A program made the position numbers and the translations under genes. Shown here one piece after another: positions 1 through 10,160 of a stretch of DNA of 64,000 nucleotides. Each line of letters begins with the position of its first letter. The stretch's first letter is position 1. The stretch comes from Bacteroidota bacterium (GTDB lineage Bacteria > Bacteroidota > Bacteroidia > Cytophagales > Spirosomataceae). Where the stretch lies: the NCBI GenBank assembly GCA_020161355.1, contig JAIUOF010000007.1:212717-276716 (forward strand), read 5' to 3'. The notes under the pieces are model-generated. The model had not been told where the DNA came from. It saw only the letters and a program-made list of their open reading frames with translations, and did no database searches.

Positions 1-1
1 C

Positions 2-3000
2 CGGGAAAACTTATTATATGTTAATCAGGGTTTGAAAAACGGTGTGCCGGTTTTTAAAGAAATGGGTGCTGAGTATGGAGTAAATGACAATGGGCACAGT
101 GAAAATGCCACCTTCTTTGATTATGATAATGACGGAGATTTGGATCTTTATGTTGTAACCAACATCATTGATATTTACCCCAATCAATACCGTGAAAAAA
201 AGACTGATGGCTCGCATCCAAATACTGACAGGCTTTATCGTTGCGACTGGGACTCCAAAATCGGCCACCCTGTTTATGTAAATGTTTCCAAAGAAGCAGG
301 AATATTGATTGAAGGCCATGGGTTGGGTGTAAATGTTTTTGATCTGAATAAAGACGGCTGGAAGGATATTTATGTAACCAATGACTATTTATCTGATGAC
401 TTACTTTACATCAACAATCAGGATGGGACTTTTACTGACATGGCCTCGAAATATTTTAAGCACACCTCACAAAGTGCAATGGGCAATGACGTCGGTGACC
501 TCAACAATGACGGCTATCTTGATATTTTGTCGATGGATATGCTGGCCAAAAACAACCAACGGAAAAAAGTACTAACAGGTCCCAACAATTATCAGTCATA
601 TATATTTAACAGTACTTTCAATTACACTTTCCAATACATGCGGAACAATTTGCAAATCAACAATGGAATTGATTCTAAAAATAATCCGATGTTTAGTGAA
701 GTAAGTTTTCTGGCTGGAATAGGAGAAACAGATTGGAGCTGGACACCCTCTATCGCCGATTTTGATAACGATGGATATAAAGACATAGTCATTACCAATG
801 GATTCCCAAAGGATGTTACCGACAGAGACTTTATGGCTTTCAGGTCTGAGTCGGAGCGAATTGCCACGGCTGACTTTGTTCTCGCACAGATTCCGGAAGT
901 CAAAATCAGCAATTATGCTTTTAGAAATAAAGGTAATCTGGAGTTTGAGAATGTTACCCAAAAGTGGGGGATGGATACTCCTTCATTTTCAAATGGAGCC
1001 GTTTATGCCGACCTGGATCAGGATGGCGACCTGGATTATGTGATTAACAACATCAATGATTCGGCATTTGTATATAAAAACAATTTGATTCAGACTCCTC
1101 AAGGGAAAAAGAATCATTTTATAAGATTAAAATTTGAAGGAAACGAAAAGAATAAATTCGGAATTGGAACTGTGGCCGAACTCACTTTTGAGAACGGCGA
1201 AAAATTAATTGCCGAAAATAATCCAAGCAGAGGATACCTTTCCAGTGTTGAACCCTATCTTCATTTTGGAACCGGCGATAGAAAGGTAAAAAGCATTCAG
1301 ATTTTTTGGTATAATGGAAAAAATCAGCTTATCGTTAATCCTGAAATGGATAAAGTGCTATCGGTGAAAATCGCTGATGCGAAAAATGATACGCAATTGC
1401 AAATTAACGAAGGTCTTAATCTGGTAAGGGATATTACTGATGCCACTGGCATAAATTATGTTCATGCCGAGAAAGATTATATCGACTACAACAGTCAGAA
1501 TCTTCTGCCATTTAAGCTTTCAGAACTTGGGCCGGGTATGTCAGCTGGTGATATCAATGGCGATGGAATCGAAGATCTTTATATGGGAGGAAGCAGATTT
1601 CATGTCGGGCAATTTTTTATTCAAAAACCTGATGGAAAGTTTTACATTAAGCCTCTGGAAGATACCACTGCTCAAAATCAAAAGCTAGGAGAAGATCTGG
1701 GTTCGTTACTGTTTGATGCTGATGGTGATTCAGACCTTGACTTGTATATTTGCAGAGGAGGAAACGAGTCACTAAAAGGGTCTTCCGAATATCAGGATGT
1801 ACTTTATATAAACGATGGAAAGGGGGATTTTAGCCCTAAACCCGATGGTTTACCCAAAATCTCCGAAAGTACGTCTTGTGTCAGAGCTGCAGATTATGAC
1901 CGTGATGGTGATTTGGATCTGGTGGTTTCAGGTCGAAACATCCCCAACGAGTATCCCAAATTTACTTCCAGTTATATTCTAAGAAATGACTCTAAAAACG
2001 GTAACGTGAAATTTACCGATGTTAGCTCAAAAGTAGCACCCGGCTTTAAAAGTTTAGGGCTTGTTTGTGATATACTTTGGACCGATTATGATGCCGACGG
2101 CTGGTTTGATATCATGCTTGCTTCGGAATGGAGTGAAATCATGATTTTCAGAAATAACAATGGCAAATTTCAGAAAATTGAGAATACAGGCCTGGAAAAT
2201 TATAAAGGACTCTGGACTGCTATCAATGGTGCCGATTTTGATTTTGATGGTGACATAGATTACATCATTGGAAATATCGGAAATAATACCCTCATGAAAG
2301 GCACTCCTGAAGAGCCCGTTAAAGTTTTGGCTAAAGACTTTGACAATAATGGCTTGTACGATATGTTTCCGTTTGTTTATTTTACCATGCCCGACGGGAA
2401 GCGTAAATTGGTGCCATTCCATGGGAAAGATGATGTAAACAAGCAGCTAAACCTTACTCGTAAGAAATTTGTCTCTTTCAACGAATTTGCCAAAGCCGAT
2501 TATGAAAACATGTTTACATCTGAAGAAAGAAAAGATGCACAGGATCTTACTTTAAATACCAACTACTCTGTTTATGTCGAAAATAAAGGAAATGGGAAAT
2601 TTCAAATAAAACCACTTCCTCTGCAGGCACAATTCAGTATTGTTTATGGTATAAATATCCAGGATTTCGATGGGGATGGAAACAATGATGTGCTGATATC
2701 AGGGAATAATTATGGAAATGAAATCCTGGTTGGCAGGCTTGATGCCTCCAATGGGGTGTTTTTAAAAGGCGACGGAAAAGGTAACTTTAAAGTTGTAAAT
2801 AACTCGGGATTTTATCTTCCCTATGATGCCAAAAGTGCTGTGAGTATTACTGGAGCGGCTGGGAAATTGTTGATTTTTGGAGCACAAAACCGCGGCCCTC
2901 TCCGGGTTTTTGAAACCAACCTTCAAAAAAGTAATCTTAATATTAAGCCCGGCTCTAAGGCCATTATTTATACTGTAGCAGGCAAAACCACCCGAAAAGA

Positions 3001-3085
3001 ATTTTATTATGGCTCTGGATATCTGGGTCAGTCAACACTGAATGTGTTTTTACCACCCAATGCTAAAGTGCTGAAAATAGAATGA
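2..3085 (+). CDS. FG-GAP/VCBS repeat protein with ASPIC/UnbV domain, 5' truncated
   Basis: The reading frame is already open at base 2, before the first possible start (TTG at 32), so the gene begins outside the window. About 1,025 residues are visible. They contain many FG-GAP/VCBS calcium-binding repeats with DxDxDGxxD cores such as DYDNDGDLDLYVV and DFDNDGYKDIV, arranged as two propeller-like blocks. Near residue 400 an ASPIC/UnbV motif (NPSRGYLSSVEPYLHFG) links them, as in CRTAC1-like proteins of Bacteroidota. The protein is expected to be exported or surface-attached; the signal peptide would lie upstream of the window. Its stop overlaps the next gene's start (ATGA), so the two are translationally coupled. 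Binding partner unknown. Confidence 0.85.
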   Translation, partial: RENLLYVNQGLKNGVPVFKEMGAEYGVNDNGHSENATFFDYDNDGDLDLYVVTNIIDIYPNQYREKKTDGSHPNTDRLYRCDWDSKIGHPVYVNVSKEAGILIEGHGLGVNVFDLNKDGWKDIYVTNDYLSDDLLYINNQDGTFTDMASKYFKHTSQSAMGNDVGDLNNDGYLDILSMDMLAKNNQRKKVLTGPNNYQSYIFNSTFNYTFQYMRNNLQINNGIDSKNNPMFSEVSFLAGIGETDWSWTPSIADFDNDGYKDIVITNGFPKDVTDRDFMAFRSESERIATADFVLAQIPEVKISNYAFRNKGNLEFENVTQKWGMDTPSFSNGAVYADLDQDGDLDYVINNINDSAFVYKNNLIQTPQGKKNHFIRLKFEGNEKNKFGIGTVAELTFENGEKLIAENNPSRGYLSSVEPYLHFGTGDRKVKSIQIFWYNGKNQLIVNPEMDKVLSVKIADAKNDTQLQINEGLNLVRDITDATGINYVHAEKDYIDYNSQNLLPFKLSELGPGMSAGDINGDGIEDLYMGGSRFHVGQFFIQKPDGKFYIKPLEDTTAQNQKLGEDLGSLLFDADGDSDLDLYICRGGNESLKGSSEYQDVLYINDGKGDFSPKPDGLPKISESTSCVRAADYDRDGDLDLVVSGRNIPNEYPKFTSSYILRNDSKNGNVKFTDVSSKVAPGFKSLGLVCDILWTDYDADGWFDIMLASEWSEIMIFRNNNGKFQKIENTGLENYKGLWTAINGADFDFDGDIDYIIGNIGNNTLMKGTPEEPVKVLAKDFDNNGLYDMFPFVYFTMPDGKRKLVPFHGKDDVNKQLNLTRKKFVSFNEFAKADYENMFTSEERKDAQDLTLNTNYSVYVENKGNGKFQIKPLPLQAQFSIVYGINIQDFDGDGNNDVLISGNNYGNEILVGRLDASNGVFLKGDGKGNFKVVNNSGFYLPYDAKSAVSITGAAGKLLIFGAQNRGPLRVFETNLQKSNLNIKPGSKAIIYTVAGKTTRKEFYYGSGYLGQSTLNVFLPPNAKVLKIE

Positions 3086-4551
3086 GGCAGGTAATTGGTA
3101 TTTTGATATTGACAATTTTGACTTTTTCATGTGGAAAAAATCAAAATCAGGCCACCAGTCCTCTTAAAGAATCAAATCTGAGTGGGGAAGAATTAGCTAA
3201 AATTCATTGTTCCAGTTGTCATAAATATCCCGACCCTGGTCAACTTCCAACGGCATTTTGGGTAAATTCAGTTTTGCCAAATATGGGGTACAGACTAGGA
3301 ATTGGTGATTATTTTGGAAATTTGATGACCAAATCTCCCGAAGAAAGAGACCTGATTATAGAAAACAGCATTTATCAGGCTGAGCCGGTCCTTCATCAAA
3401 AAGATTGGGAGAAAATCGTGGCATTTTACACCAAAAATTCTCCAAAAGAATTCCATCAACAAACACCTGCTTCCATTAACGAATTAAAATCTTTTATAAT
3501 CAAAAACCAGGATTATAGAGGAAATGAGATTGTTATGGGGCAGTTTGATTCTAAAAATAGTGTTCTGAATATCTCGGAAGCCGTTTCAAATGAATTACTC
3601 GAAATAAGTAAATCAAAGACAAGTCAATTATCGCTTGGAAATAAGTTTCCGGTAGTTGACTTTGATTATCATTCCAATTATGGAAAGGTCTGGCTCGAAA
3701 TCGGAAATATGAATCCCAATGACCTGAAACAGGGAAAACTCCGGTCTGCTAACAAAGTGCTTTTAGATTCCCTAAAGCGGCCGGTTGACTTGATGGTTGC
3801 CGATATGAACGGCGACAAAGTGGATGATTTTGTGATTTCCTGTTTTGGGAATCATCTGGGAGACCTTAGTTGGTACGATGGTCTCAATTTTACCAAACAT
3901 CCGCTTTTGGAGTTGCCCGGTGCCAGAGTCTCCTATTTTTTTGACTTAGACCATGATGGACAGAAAGATGTGATCGCCCTCATGACCCAGGCCAGGGAAT
4001 CCATAGTATTCTTTAAAAACAAAGGTAAAGGGGAGTTTGAAATGCAAAATCTTCTGGAGTTTGTCCCCAATTTTGGTTCAAGTTATTTTGAATTGGCCGA
4101 TATCGATGGTGACCAGGATCCCGATATCGTTTATTCCAATGGCGACAATGCCGATTTGTCCATCACTTTAAAGCCTTATCATGGCATTAGGATTTTTATT
4201 AATGACGGTAAAAACAATTTCAGTGAAAAGTTCTTCTTTCCCCAAAATGGAGCTTCAAAAGTACTGGCAAGAGATTTTGACAACGATGGCGACCTTGATT
4301 TGGCTTCAATTTCTTATTTTCCTGATTTATTGGAAAAAGAAAGCTTTTTGTATTTTGAAAACAAAGGCAAACTAAATTTCGAAGTCAGTACATTCAGGAA
4401 ATTTTCAAAACTTAAATTCCTCACGCTCGACGCTGGCGATTTTGATAAAGACGGCAACCTGGATATAGTTTTGGGAGCCTTTGACAGAAGTTTGGCCGCC
4501 AATTCTGGAAAAGCCAGGAATGTTTTTGTATTATTGAACAAAAAACCATAA
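3082..4551 (+). CDS. Lipoprotein with CxxCH heme motif and FG-GAP repeats
   Basis: A 489-aa protein with a lipoprotein signal (lipobox LTFSC, Cys17), so probably anchored in the outer or inner membrane facing the periplasm. It has a single CxxCH c-type heme motif (Cys43, Cys46, His47, in IHCSSCHKYPDP), and the C-terminal two thirds contain VCBS/FG-GAP repeats such as DFDNDGDLDLA and DFDKDGNLDIV. No obvious distal Met ligand can be assigned by eye. It overlaps the upstream FG-GAP/ASPIC gene by 4 bp, and the two probably act together. The heme assignment rests only on the motif. Electron transfer or an enzyme function is inference. Confidence 0.8.
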   Translation: MRQVIGILILTILTFSCGKNQNQATSPLKESNLSGEELAKIHCSSCHKYPDPGQLPTAFWVNSVLPNMGYRLGIGDYFGNLMTKSPEERDLIIENSIYQAEPVLHQKDWEKIVAFYTKNSPKEFHQQTPASINELKSFIIKNQDYRGNEIVMGQFDSKNSVLNISEAVSNELLEISKSKTSQLSLGNKFPVVDFDYHSNYGKVWLEIGNMNPNDLKQGKLRSANKVLLDSLKRPVDLMVADMNGDKVDDFVISCFGNHLGDLSWYDGLNFTKHPLLELPGARVSYFFDLDHDGQKDVIALMTQARESIVFFKNKGKGEFEMQNLLEFVPNFGSSYFELADIDGDQDPDIVYSNGDNADLSITLKPYHGIRIFINDGKNNFSEKFFFPQNGASKVLARDFDNDGDLDLASISYFPDLLEKESFLYFENKGKLNFEVSTFRKFSKLKFLTLDAGDFDKDGNLDIVLGAFDRSLAANSGKARNVFVLLNKKP

Positions 4552-4557
4552 CCCGTA

Positions 4558-6900
4558 ATGTTTCTTAAAATCAAGCTGACTTTCGCAAGTATAATATTTG
4601 TGGCTGTAGCCACTTTGGCACAATCTCCCCTTACCGTTGAAAAAATAATGCGGGATCCAAAATGGATGGGCACGTCTCCTTCAAATATCTCCTGGGACGA
4701 TGCATCGAAGGCCATTCTTTTTAATTGGAATCCTGACAATAATCCCGCTGATTCCTTGTATCAATACAGTTTGGCATCTTCCCAAATAACTAAAGTGGCG
4801 AGAGAAGATAAAGTAATGTTGAGTTTAGGTGCCGGTGTTTATAATCAGGATTTTACAAAAAAAATATTCTCAAAGGCAGGTGATTTGTTTTTATTCGATA
4901 CGGGTACAGGAAAAACCTCCAGACTAACCGAGACTAACGATTTTGAGATCAATCCCGGGTTCTCCACCGATGGGGAAACCATCTTTTTCCAAAAAGATAA
5001 TAATTTCTATGCTCTGAATACAGAAAGCGGAACACTCAGGCAAATCACTGATTTTGATAAAGGCTCCAAAACTCAGGAAAAGAAAAAGACAGAAGAAGAG
5101 GATTGGCTGGAAAAAGATCAGCTGCGATTATTTGAGGTTTTGTCTGAAAGAAAAAATAAAGAAACCGCCTCGAAAAAATTTGATAATCAGACTATGAAAC
5201 TAAAGAAAATTTTTCTTGATGGCAAAAGGCTTATCGAATCGGAAATTTCGCCGGACGGAGCATTCGTGGCTTTCAGTACGTTGGAATCACCCAAAAATAC
5301 CAAAAATACTATCGTGCCAAATTACGTAAACCTATCGGGCTATACCGAAGATATTTCGGCACGAAATAAGGTTGGCTCACCCCAGTCTTTTTATGAATCT
5401 TTTTTATTTGACCTGAAAAAAGATACCGTTTATACTTTGAAATATAAAAATCTGCCAGGTTTGGAATCACTTCCGAAATACCTGAAAGAGTATGGTTACG
5501 ATACACTAAAAGAATATAAAAACCGAAAGGTTAACTTCGGGCAATTTGTTTGGTCACCTTCCGGAAAAAACCTTCTGGCCGTTGGAAGATCAGTAGATAA
5601 CAAAGATCGTTGGGTAGTAAAGATTGATCTTCAAAATGGAAAAATAGAGTCATTGGATCATCAGCATGATGAAGCCTGGATTGCAGGTCCGGGAATAGGA
5701 GGGTCTTTTGGTGGGTCAACCCTCGGATTTATCGATGAAAATACTATTTATTTTCAATCTGAAGCCACCGGATATTCTCATCTTTATCGATTTGACCTTA
5801 ACACAAAAGTCAAAACTGCCCTGACCAGCGGAGCCTTTGAGGTTCAAAAAGTAGCTCTTTCTAAAGATAAAAAAGTTTTCTATATCTCAGCAAACAAGGA
5901 GCATCCCGGCGACCTGCAATTTTTTCATTTGTCGGTAAATGGTGGGGAGATGCAAAAAATCACCCAAATGAAAGGTGCTAATGAAGTTACGGTTTCGCCT
6001 GATGAAAAATGGATTGCTATCAGATATTCCTATTCCAATAAGCCATGGGAGCTATATTTGCAGGAAAATTTATCAGGAAAGATCCCTGTTCAGATTACCA
6101 ATTCCGCTACACAAGAGTTTAAAGCTTACCCCTGGCTTGATCCAATGTTATTAAGTTTTAAGGCACGTGATGGTCAGGAAATTTATGGGAGATTGTATAA
6201 ACCCAAAAAATCAAACAAAAAAGCGGTGATATTTGTCCATGGTGCGGGTTACCTGCAAAATGCACACTATTGGTGGAGCAGCTATTTCAGAGAATATATG
6301 TTTCATAATCTGCTGGTCGAAAAAGGCTATACTGTTTTTGATATTGATTACCGGGGCTCTGCAGGTTATGGTAAAGAAGTCAGAACCGGCATTTATCGTC
6401 ACATGGGTGGAAAAGACCTGACCGACCATATTGATGCTGCTAACTTCCTCATAAAAAATCATGGCATTAATCCTCAGAAAATTGGAATCTATGGCGGATC
6501 TTATGGCGGATTTATTACTCTGATGGCCCTATTTACCTCGCCGGGTACTTTTCATGCGGGGGCTGCTCTCAGACCTGTAACCGACTGGGCGGCATACAAT
6601 CATGGCTATACCTCCAATATTTTGAATACCCCGCAGTCTGACAGTCTGGCTTATAAACGTAGCTCACCTATTTATTTTGCCAATGGCCTCAAAGATAACC
6701 TTCTGATATGTCATGGGGTAGTCGATGTAAACGTTCATTATCAGGATGTTGTAAGGTTAACTCAACGATTGATTGAGCTCAAAAAAGACAATTGGGAAGT
6801 AGCATCCTATCCTGTTGAGGACCATGGATTTGTGGAGCCAAGCAGCTGGACCGATGAGTATAAAAGAATTTTAAAGTTATTTGAAGAAAAATTGAAATAA
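4558..6900 (+). CDS. S9 family (prolyl oligopeptidase / DPP-IV-like) peptidase
   Basis: A 780-aa secreted serine peptidase with an N-terminal signal peptide, a WD/DPPIV-type beta-propeller and a C-terminal alpha/beta-hydrolase domain from about residue 540. The nucleophile is Ser648 in GGSYGG. Asp723 (in HGVVDVNV) and His756 (in EDHGF) complete the triad, and an HGAGY stretch near residue 560 fits the oxyanion region. Family members remove dipeptides or cleave short peptides in the periplasm. The gene follows the heme/FG-GAP gene by 6 bp and may be co-transcribed with it. Exact specificity (DPP-IV, acylaminoacyl or other) cannot be told from sequence. Confidence 0.9.
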   Translation: MFLKIKLTFASIIFVAVATLAQSPLTVEKIMRDPKWMGTSPSNISWDDASKAILFNWNPDNNPADSLYQYSLASSQITKVAREDKVMLSLGAGVYNQDFTKKIFSKAGDLFLFDTGTGKTSRLTETNDFEINPGFSTDGETIFFQKDNNFYALNTESGTLRQITDFDKGSKTQEKKKTEEEDWLEKDQLRLFEVLSERKNKETASKKFDNQTMKLKKIFLDGKRLIESEISPDGAFVAFSTLESPKNTKNTIVPNYVNLSGYTEDISARNKVGSPQSFYESFLFDLKKDTVYTLKYKNLPGLESLPKYLKEYGYDTLKEYKNRKVNFGQFVWSPSGKNLLAVGRSVDNKDRWVVKIDLQNGKIESLDHQHDEAWIAGPGIGGSFGGSTLGFIDENTIYFQSEATGYSHLYRFDLNTKVKTALTSGAFEVQKVALSKDKKVFYISANKEHPGDLQFFHLSVNGGEMQKITQMKGANEVTVSPDEKWIAIRYSYSNKPWELYLQENLSGKIPVQITNSATQEFKAYPWLDPMLLSFKARDGQEIYGRLYKPKKSNKKAVIFVHGAGYLQNAHYWWSSYFREYMFHNLLVEKGYTVFDIDYRGSAGYGKEVRTGIYRHMGGKDLTDHIDAANFLIKNHGINPQKIGIYGGSYGGFITLMALFTSPGTFHAGAALRPVTDWAAYNHGYTSNILNTPQSDSLAYKRSSPIYFANGLKDNLLICHGVVDVNVHYQDVVRLTQRLIELKKDNWEVASYPVEDHGFVEPSSWTDEYKRILKLFEEKLK

Positions 6901-6904
6901 TACG

Positions 6905-6936
6905 TTTGTAAAGCATTTTATTAATCGCTAAATTTA
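6905..6936 (+). promoter_or_regulatory. Bacteroidota-type promoter upstream of maltokinase
   Basis: TTTG at 6905-6908 and TAAATTTA at 6929-6936 are separated by 20 bp. This matches the Bacteroidota -33 TTTG / -7 TAnnTTTG architecture with one mismatch. It lies about 30 bp upstream of the ATG at 6968. Confidence 0.5.
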
Positions 6937-6967
6937 GCCAAAATACTTAGCCCAGGGCTTTACGTTT

Positions 6968-8524
6968 ATGTCAAAATTTGTATTACTAATCGACGGGGAA
7001 GGTTACGAAAAAGACAAATATGTCCATACAGTTTTAGAGGACAACTTGCTTCCCGATTATTTTCAAAAATGCAGGTGGTTTGCCGGAAAAGCAAGGAAAA
7101 ACTGGCATCTCAAAATAATGCAGGCAGTAAGAATGGTTTACAATGACCATCCTTATTTTTTTAACATCATCAGAGTTAAATACTCAGAAGGAGACACTGA
7201 GTCGTATTTGTTACCGCTTTCATTTGTAGAAAAAAAATCTGCTGAAATCCCCGAAAAAGCCATTATCACTCCCGCCAGCATGGATGATAAAGAGGGCCTG
7301 CTGGTAGAAGCAACAGCAGATCCCAGTTTCAGAGAAGCAATTTTCTGGAATATTATGAGCAATTCCAAAGCTGAACAAAAGAACGGGGATAAACTTTCCT
7401 TTTTCAGAGGAAAAGGACTAACTGACGACGCCGTGCCTGTAAGCATGATTCCTGAAATAGACTCAAGTAATACAGCATTTATTTATGGTGGCAAATACTT
7501 TTTCAAACTTTACCGGAAGCTTTTTCAGGAAACCAATCCTGAAGTAGAAATGGTACAATATATTACTCAGAATTCTGATTTTGAATATATTCCGAAATTT
7601 TGCGGTAGCATTACCCTCGAAAAGACATCTGATAGTGACCTTACGCTGGGATTATTGGTTGAATTAATCAACAATGAAAAAGACAATTGGTCCAAAACCG
7701 GTGACTATCTCAATGATTTTATGTTTGCTTTTGTCGATGGTAATTTCCAGATCAAAGAGAACGTATTTAGCAAAGTCGCTCTTTTGGGTACCAGAACAGC
7801 CCAGATGCACAATGCCCTTTTCAATATACATGGAGAGGAAGGTTTTCGGGCAGACCATTTTGACAGGGCTTACCGGCGGTTTATCCACCAGAAAGTGGAG
7901 GACCTCATCGAGCACAGATACAATCTGCTGACCGATAATTATTTGCAGCTGGACGAACAGGCACAGATTCTGGCATGGAAATTTATGGAAGCCAAAGACA
8001 TGATCCTTGACTTCGTAGATCAGATTCTTACCCGACCCATCGAGTCATTCCGGACTAGAATACATGGAGACTATCATCTCGGACAGGTTTTAGTGTGCGA
8101 TGAAGACCTTGTAATTATTGATTTTGAAGGTGAACCCGAGAGTTCTATCGCCAGTCGAAAAGTTAAACATTCGCCATTGAAAGATGTGGCCGGAATGATC
8201 AGATCTTACCATTATGCGGTTTCGGCCAAATTGTTTAATTCTCCCGAAACCAGCCAGCTCGACGAAAAAGTGCTCAACAGAGCATCAGAACGCTGGTACA
8301 GACTTATGAGGGATACATTTTTAGAAGAATATCTGAATTTCTTTGGACCGTTGCATCCACTGTTAAAAAACAATAATGAAATCAATTACTTATTGCAGTT
8401 TCATTTATTGGAAAAAGCTGTCTATGAACTGGGTTATGAACTCAATTACAGGCCTTCATGGGTGAAAATTCCACTCAAAGGCATAGAGGAAGTTTTGTAT
8501 GAAATCGAAAAGCTAAGAAGATAG
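6968..8524 (+). CDS. mak: Maltokinase (APH-fold kinase)
   Basis: A 518-aa cytoplasmic kinase of the aminoglycoside-phosphotransferase fold. The N-terminal cap contains the maltokinase signature CRWFAGKARKNWHL. The catalytic loop is HGDYHLGQVL with Asp368, and the metal-binding segment is IIDFEGEP with Asp385, followed by SRKVKHSPLKDVAGM, very typical of Mak1/Pep2. It phosphorylates maltose to maltose-1-phosphate with ATP, normally feeding the TreS-Mak-GlgE alpha-glucan route. No treS, glgE or glgB is in this window, so here it stands alone. Length is slightly above that of actinobacterial Mak. The following gene starts 1 nt after its stop. Confidence 0.85.
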   Translation: MSKFVLLIDGEGYEKDKYVHTVLEDNLLPDYFQKCRWFAGKARKNWHLKIMQAVRMVYNDHPYFFNIIRVKYSEGDTESYLLPLSFVEKKSAEIPEKAIITPASMDDKEGLLVEATADPSFREAIFWNIMSNSKAEQKNGDKLSFFRGKGLTDDAVPVSMIPEIDSSNTAFIYGGKYFFKLYRKLFQETNPEVEMVQYITQNSDFEYIPKFCGSITLEKTSDSDLTLGLLVELINNEKDNWSKTGDYLNDFMFAFVDGNFQIKENVFSKVALLGTRTAQMHNALFNIHGEEGFRADHFDRAYRRFIHQKVEDLIEHRYNLLTDNYLQLDEQAQILAWKFMEAKDMILDFVDQILTRPIESFRTRIHGDYHLGQVLVCDEDLVIIDFEGEPESSIASRKVKHSPLKDVAGMIRSYHYAVSAKLFNSPETSQLDEKVLNRASERWYRLMRDTFLEEYLNFFGPLHPLLKNNNEINYLLQFHLLEKAVYELGYELNYRPSWVKIPLKGIEEVLYEIEKLRR

Positions 8525-8525
8525 T

Positions 8526-9353
8526 ATGTTTATTTACAAAATATACATGTTCTTGTTTGCCTTAAAGACAGCCACCTGTTCATGCAATTATGAAGTCAGA
8601 AGTTCCTTTTTTTCAAAAGAGAAAATCAGGTCACATAAAGAAGGAAAACTTCCCGTTTGTATAAACGAAAACTCTGGACTAGTAAAAGCCTGGCAAGATG
8701 GCTATTACTGGACACACAATGATTCGGGAGGAAGCCCGGAACTTTACATGATTAACAGTCAGGGTCAGCTTTTTGACACTTTAAAGATTCCCGATGCCAG
8801 TAATATTGATTGGGAAGATCTGGCAAAAGATAACAAAGGGAATATTTATATCGGAGATTTTGGCAATAATGCATCCCGCCGGAAGGATTTGACCATTTAC
8901 AAAAGAAGATATAATAAAATTGAGAAGATTACATTTGAATACGCCGATCAGAATTTTTCAGACACACTGAATAGTGTATTTGATTGTGAAGCTTTTTTCT
9001 GGAACAATGACTCCCTGTATTTGTTTACCAAGAGTTGGACCAAAGGAAAAAAAATATCAAAAATATATGCAGTGTCTGATCAGCCGGGTCATTATTTATT
9101 GCAGCCCATTGATAGTACTTTTTTTAAAACCCAGGTTACAGGTGCCGATATAAGCCCCGACGGCAGCAAATTTGCCCTTATTACTTACGGCAAAATATTT
9201 CTTTTTGGAATAGAAAACAAACAGATTAACTTTAAAAAACCTTTGAATTGCATAAAAGTTGGTAAAAATCAAACTGAAGCAATAGTTTTTGAAAATGACA
9301 GGAAAATAATATTTTCGAATGAGCAAAGGAAGATATTTGCAATTGAAATTTAA
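8526..9353 (+). CDS. Putative exported beta-propeller protein, unknown function
   Basis: A 275-aa protein with a hydrophobic N-terminus ending in a Cys-rich segment (TATCSCN), so probably a lipoprotein or secreted. The body has recurring motifs such as HNDSGGSPELYMIN, WEDLAKDNKGNIYIGDFGNN and GADISPDGSKFALITYG, typical of beta-propeller blades found in conserved Bacteroidota hypothetical proteins. It starts 1 nt after the maltokinase stop and is probably in the same transcript. No catalytic residues are recognised and no function is assigned. Confidence 0.7.
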   Translation: MFIYKIYMFLFALKTATCSCNYEVRSSFFSKEKIRSHKEGKLPVCINENSGLVKAWQDGYYWTHNDSGGSPELYMINSQGQLFDTLKIPDASNIDWEDLAKDNKGNIYIGDFGNNASRRKDLTIYKRRYNKIEKITFEYADQNFSDTLNSVFDCEAFFWNNDSLYLFTKSWTKGKKISKIYAVSDQPGHYLLQPIDSTFFKTQVTGADISPDGSKFALITYGKIFLFGIENKQINFKKPLNCIKVGKNQTEAIVFENDRKIIFSNEQRKIFAIEI

Positions 9354-9432
9354 CACTGACTTAACATACAACTCATTCGATTGCTATAATTTTGTACTCA
9401 GAAAATTAACATTTTGCTAATACATTTTTAAC

Positions 9433-10110
9433 ATGGCCAAAAAAATTCTGGTAATAGATGATGACGAAGATATTCTGGAATTGCTAACCTATAATCTTGC
9501 AAAAGAAGGTTATGAAGTAAAATCGGCCATAAATGGTCTTGAAGGAGTAAATTTGGCTCAGGATTTCATTCCGGACCTTATTTTGATAGATATCATGATG
9601 CCGGTGATGGATGGCATTGAAGCAGGAAAAATCATTAAAAATACTGAAAAACTTAAAAGTACAAGAGTAGTGTATCTCACCGCCAGAGCTGAGGAATATT
9701 CCGAAGTAGCTGCTTTTGAGATAGGTGCTGACGACTATCTGACCAAACCTATCAAACCAAGGGCTCTGATAAGCCGGATCAACGCCTTTTTCAGAAAAGA
9801 GACAGAAAAATCAACCGAAGAGGGAATATTGCAAATCGCAGGACTGATTATTAATAAAACCAATTATTCAGTTACTAAAAACGATGGCAGCATAATTATT
9901 TTACCTAAAAAGGAATTTGAAATATTGTTTTTTCTAGCCTCAAATCCCAACAAAGTTCAATCCCGGGACAGTCTTTTACAAAAAATCTGGGGTGCCGATA
10001 TCTATGTCGTTGAAAGAACCATCGATGTTCATATAAGAAAAGTAAGGGAAAAAATCGGAGATGAATACATTGGAACACTCAAAGGAGTGGGCTATATGTT
10101 CAAATCCTAA
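9433..10110 (+). CDS. OmpR/PhoB-family response regulator
   Basis: A 225-aa regulator. The receiver domain (residues 1-120) has acidic pocket DDDED near residue 9, phospho-acceptor Asp53 (LIDIMMP) and KP in DDYLTKPIKP. The C-terminal winged-helix DNA-binding domain (about 130-225) contains VERTIDVHIRKVREKIG. It is followed 50 bp downstream by its cognate kinase. A perfect TAATTTTG -7 box lies at 9387-9394, but no clear -33 TTTG was found. The pair resembles PhoB/PhoR, but no phosphate-transport genes are nearby, so the stimulus is open. Confidence 0.92.
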   Translation: MAKKILVIDDDEDILELLTYNLAKEGYEVKSAINGLEGVNLAQDFIPDLILIDIMMPVMDGIEAGKIIKNTEKLKSTRVVYLTARAEEYSEVAAFEIGADDYLTKPIKPRALISRINAFFRKETEKSTEEGILQIAGLIINKTNYSVTKNDGSIIILPKKEFEILFFLASNPNKVQSRDSLLQKIWGADIYVVERTIDVHIRKVREKIGDEYIGTLKGVGYMFKS

Positions 10111-10160
10111 ATTTTTCATTACTTTTGGATAATTTAATTTGACATAAGCGGTAATACCCT

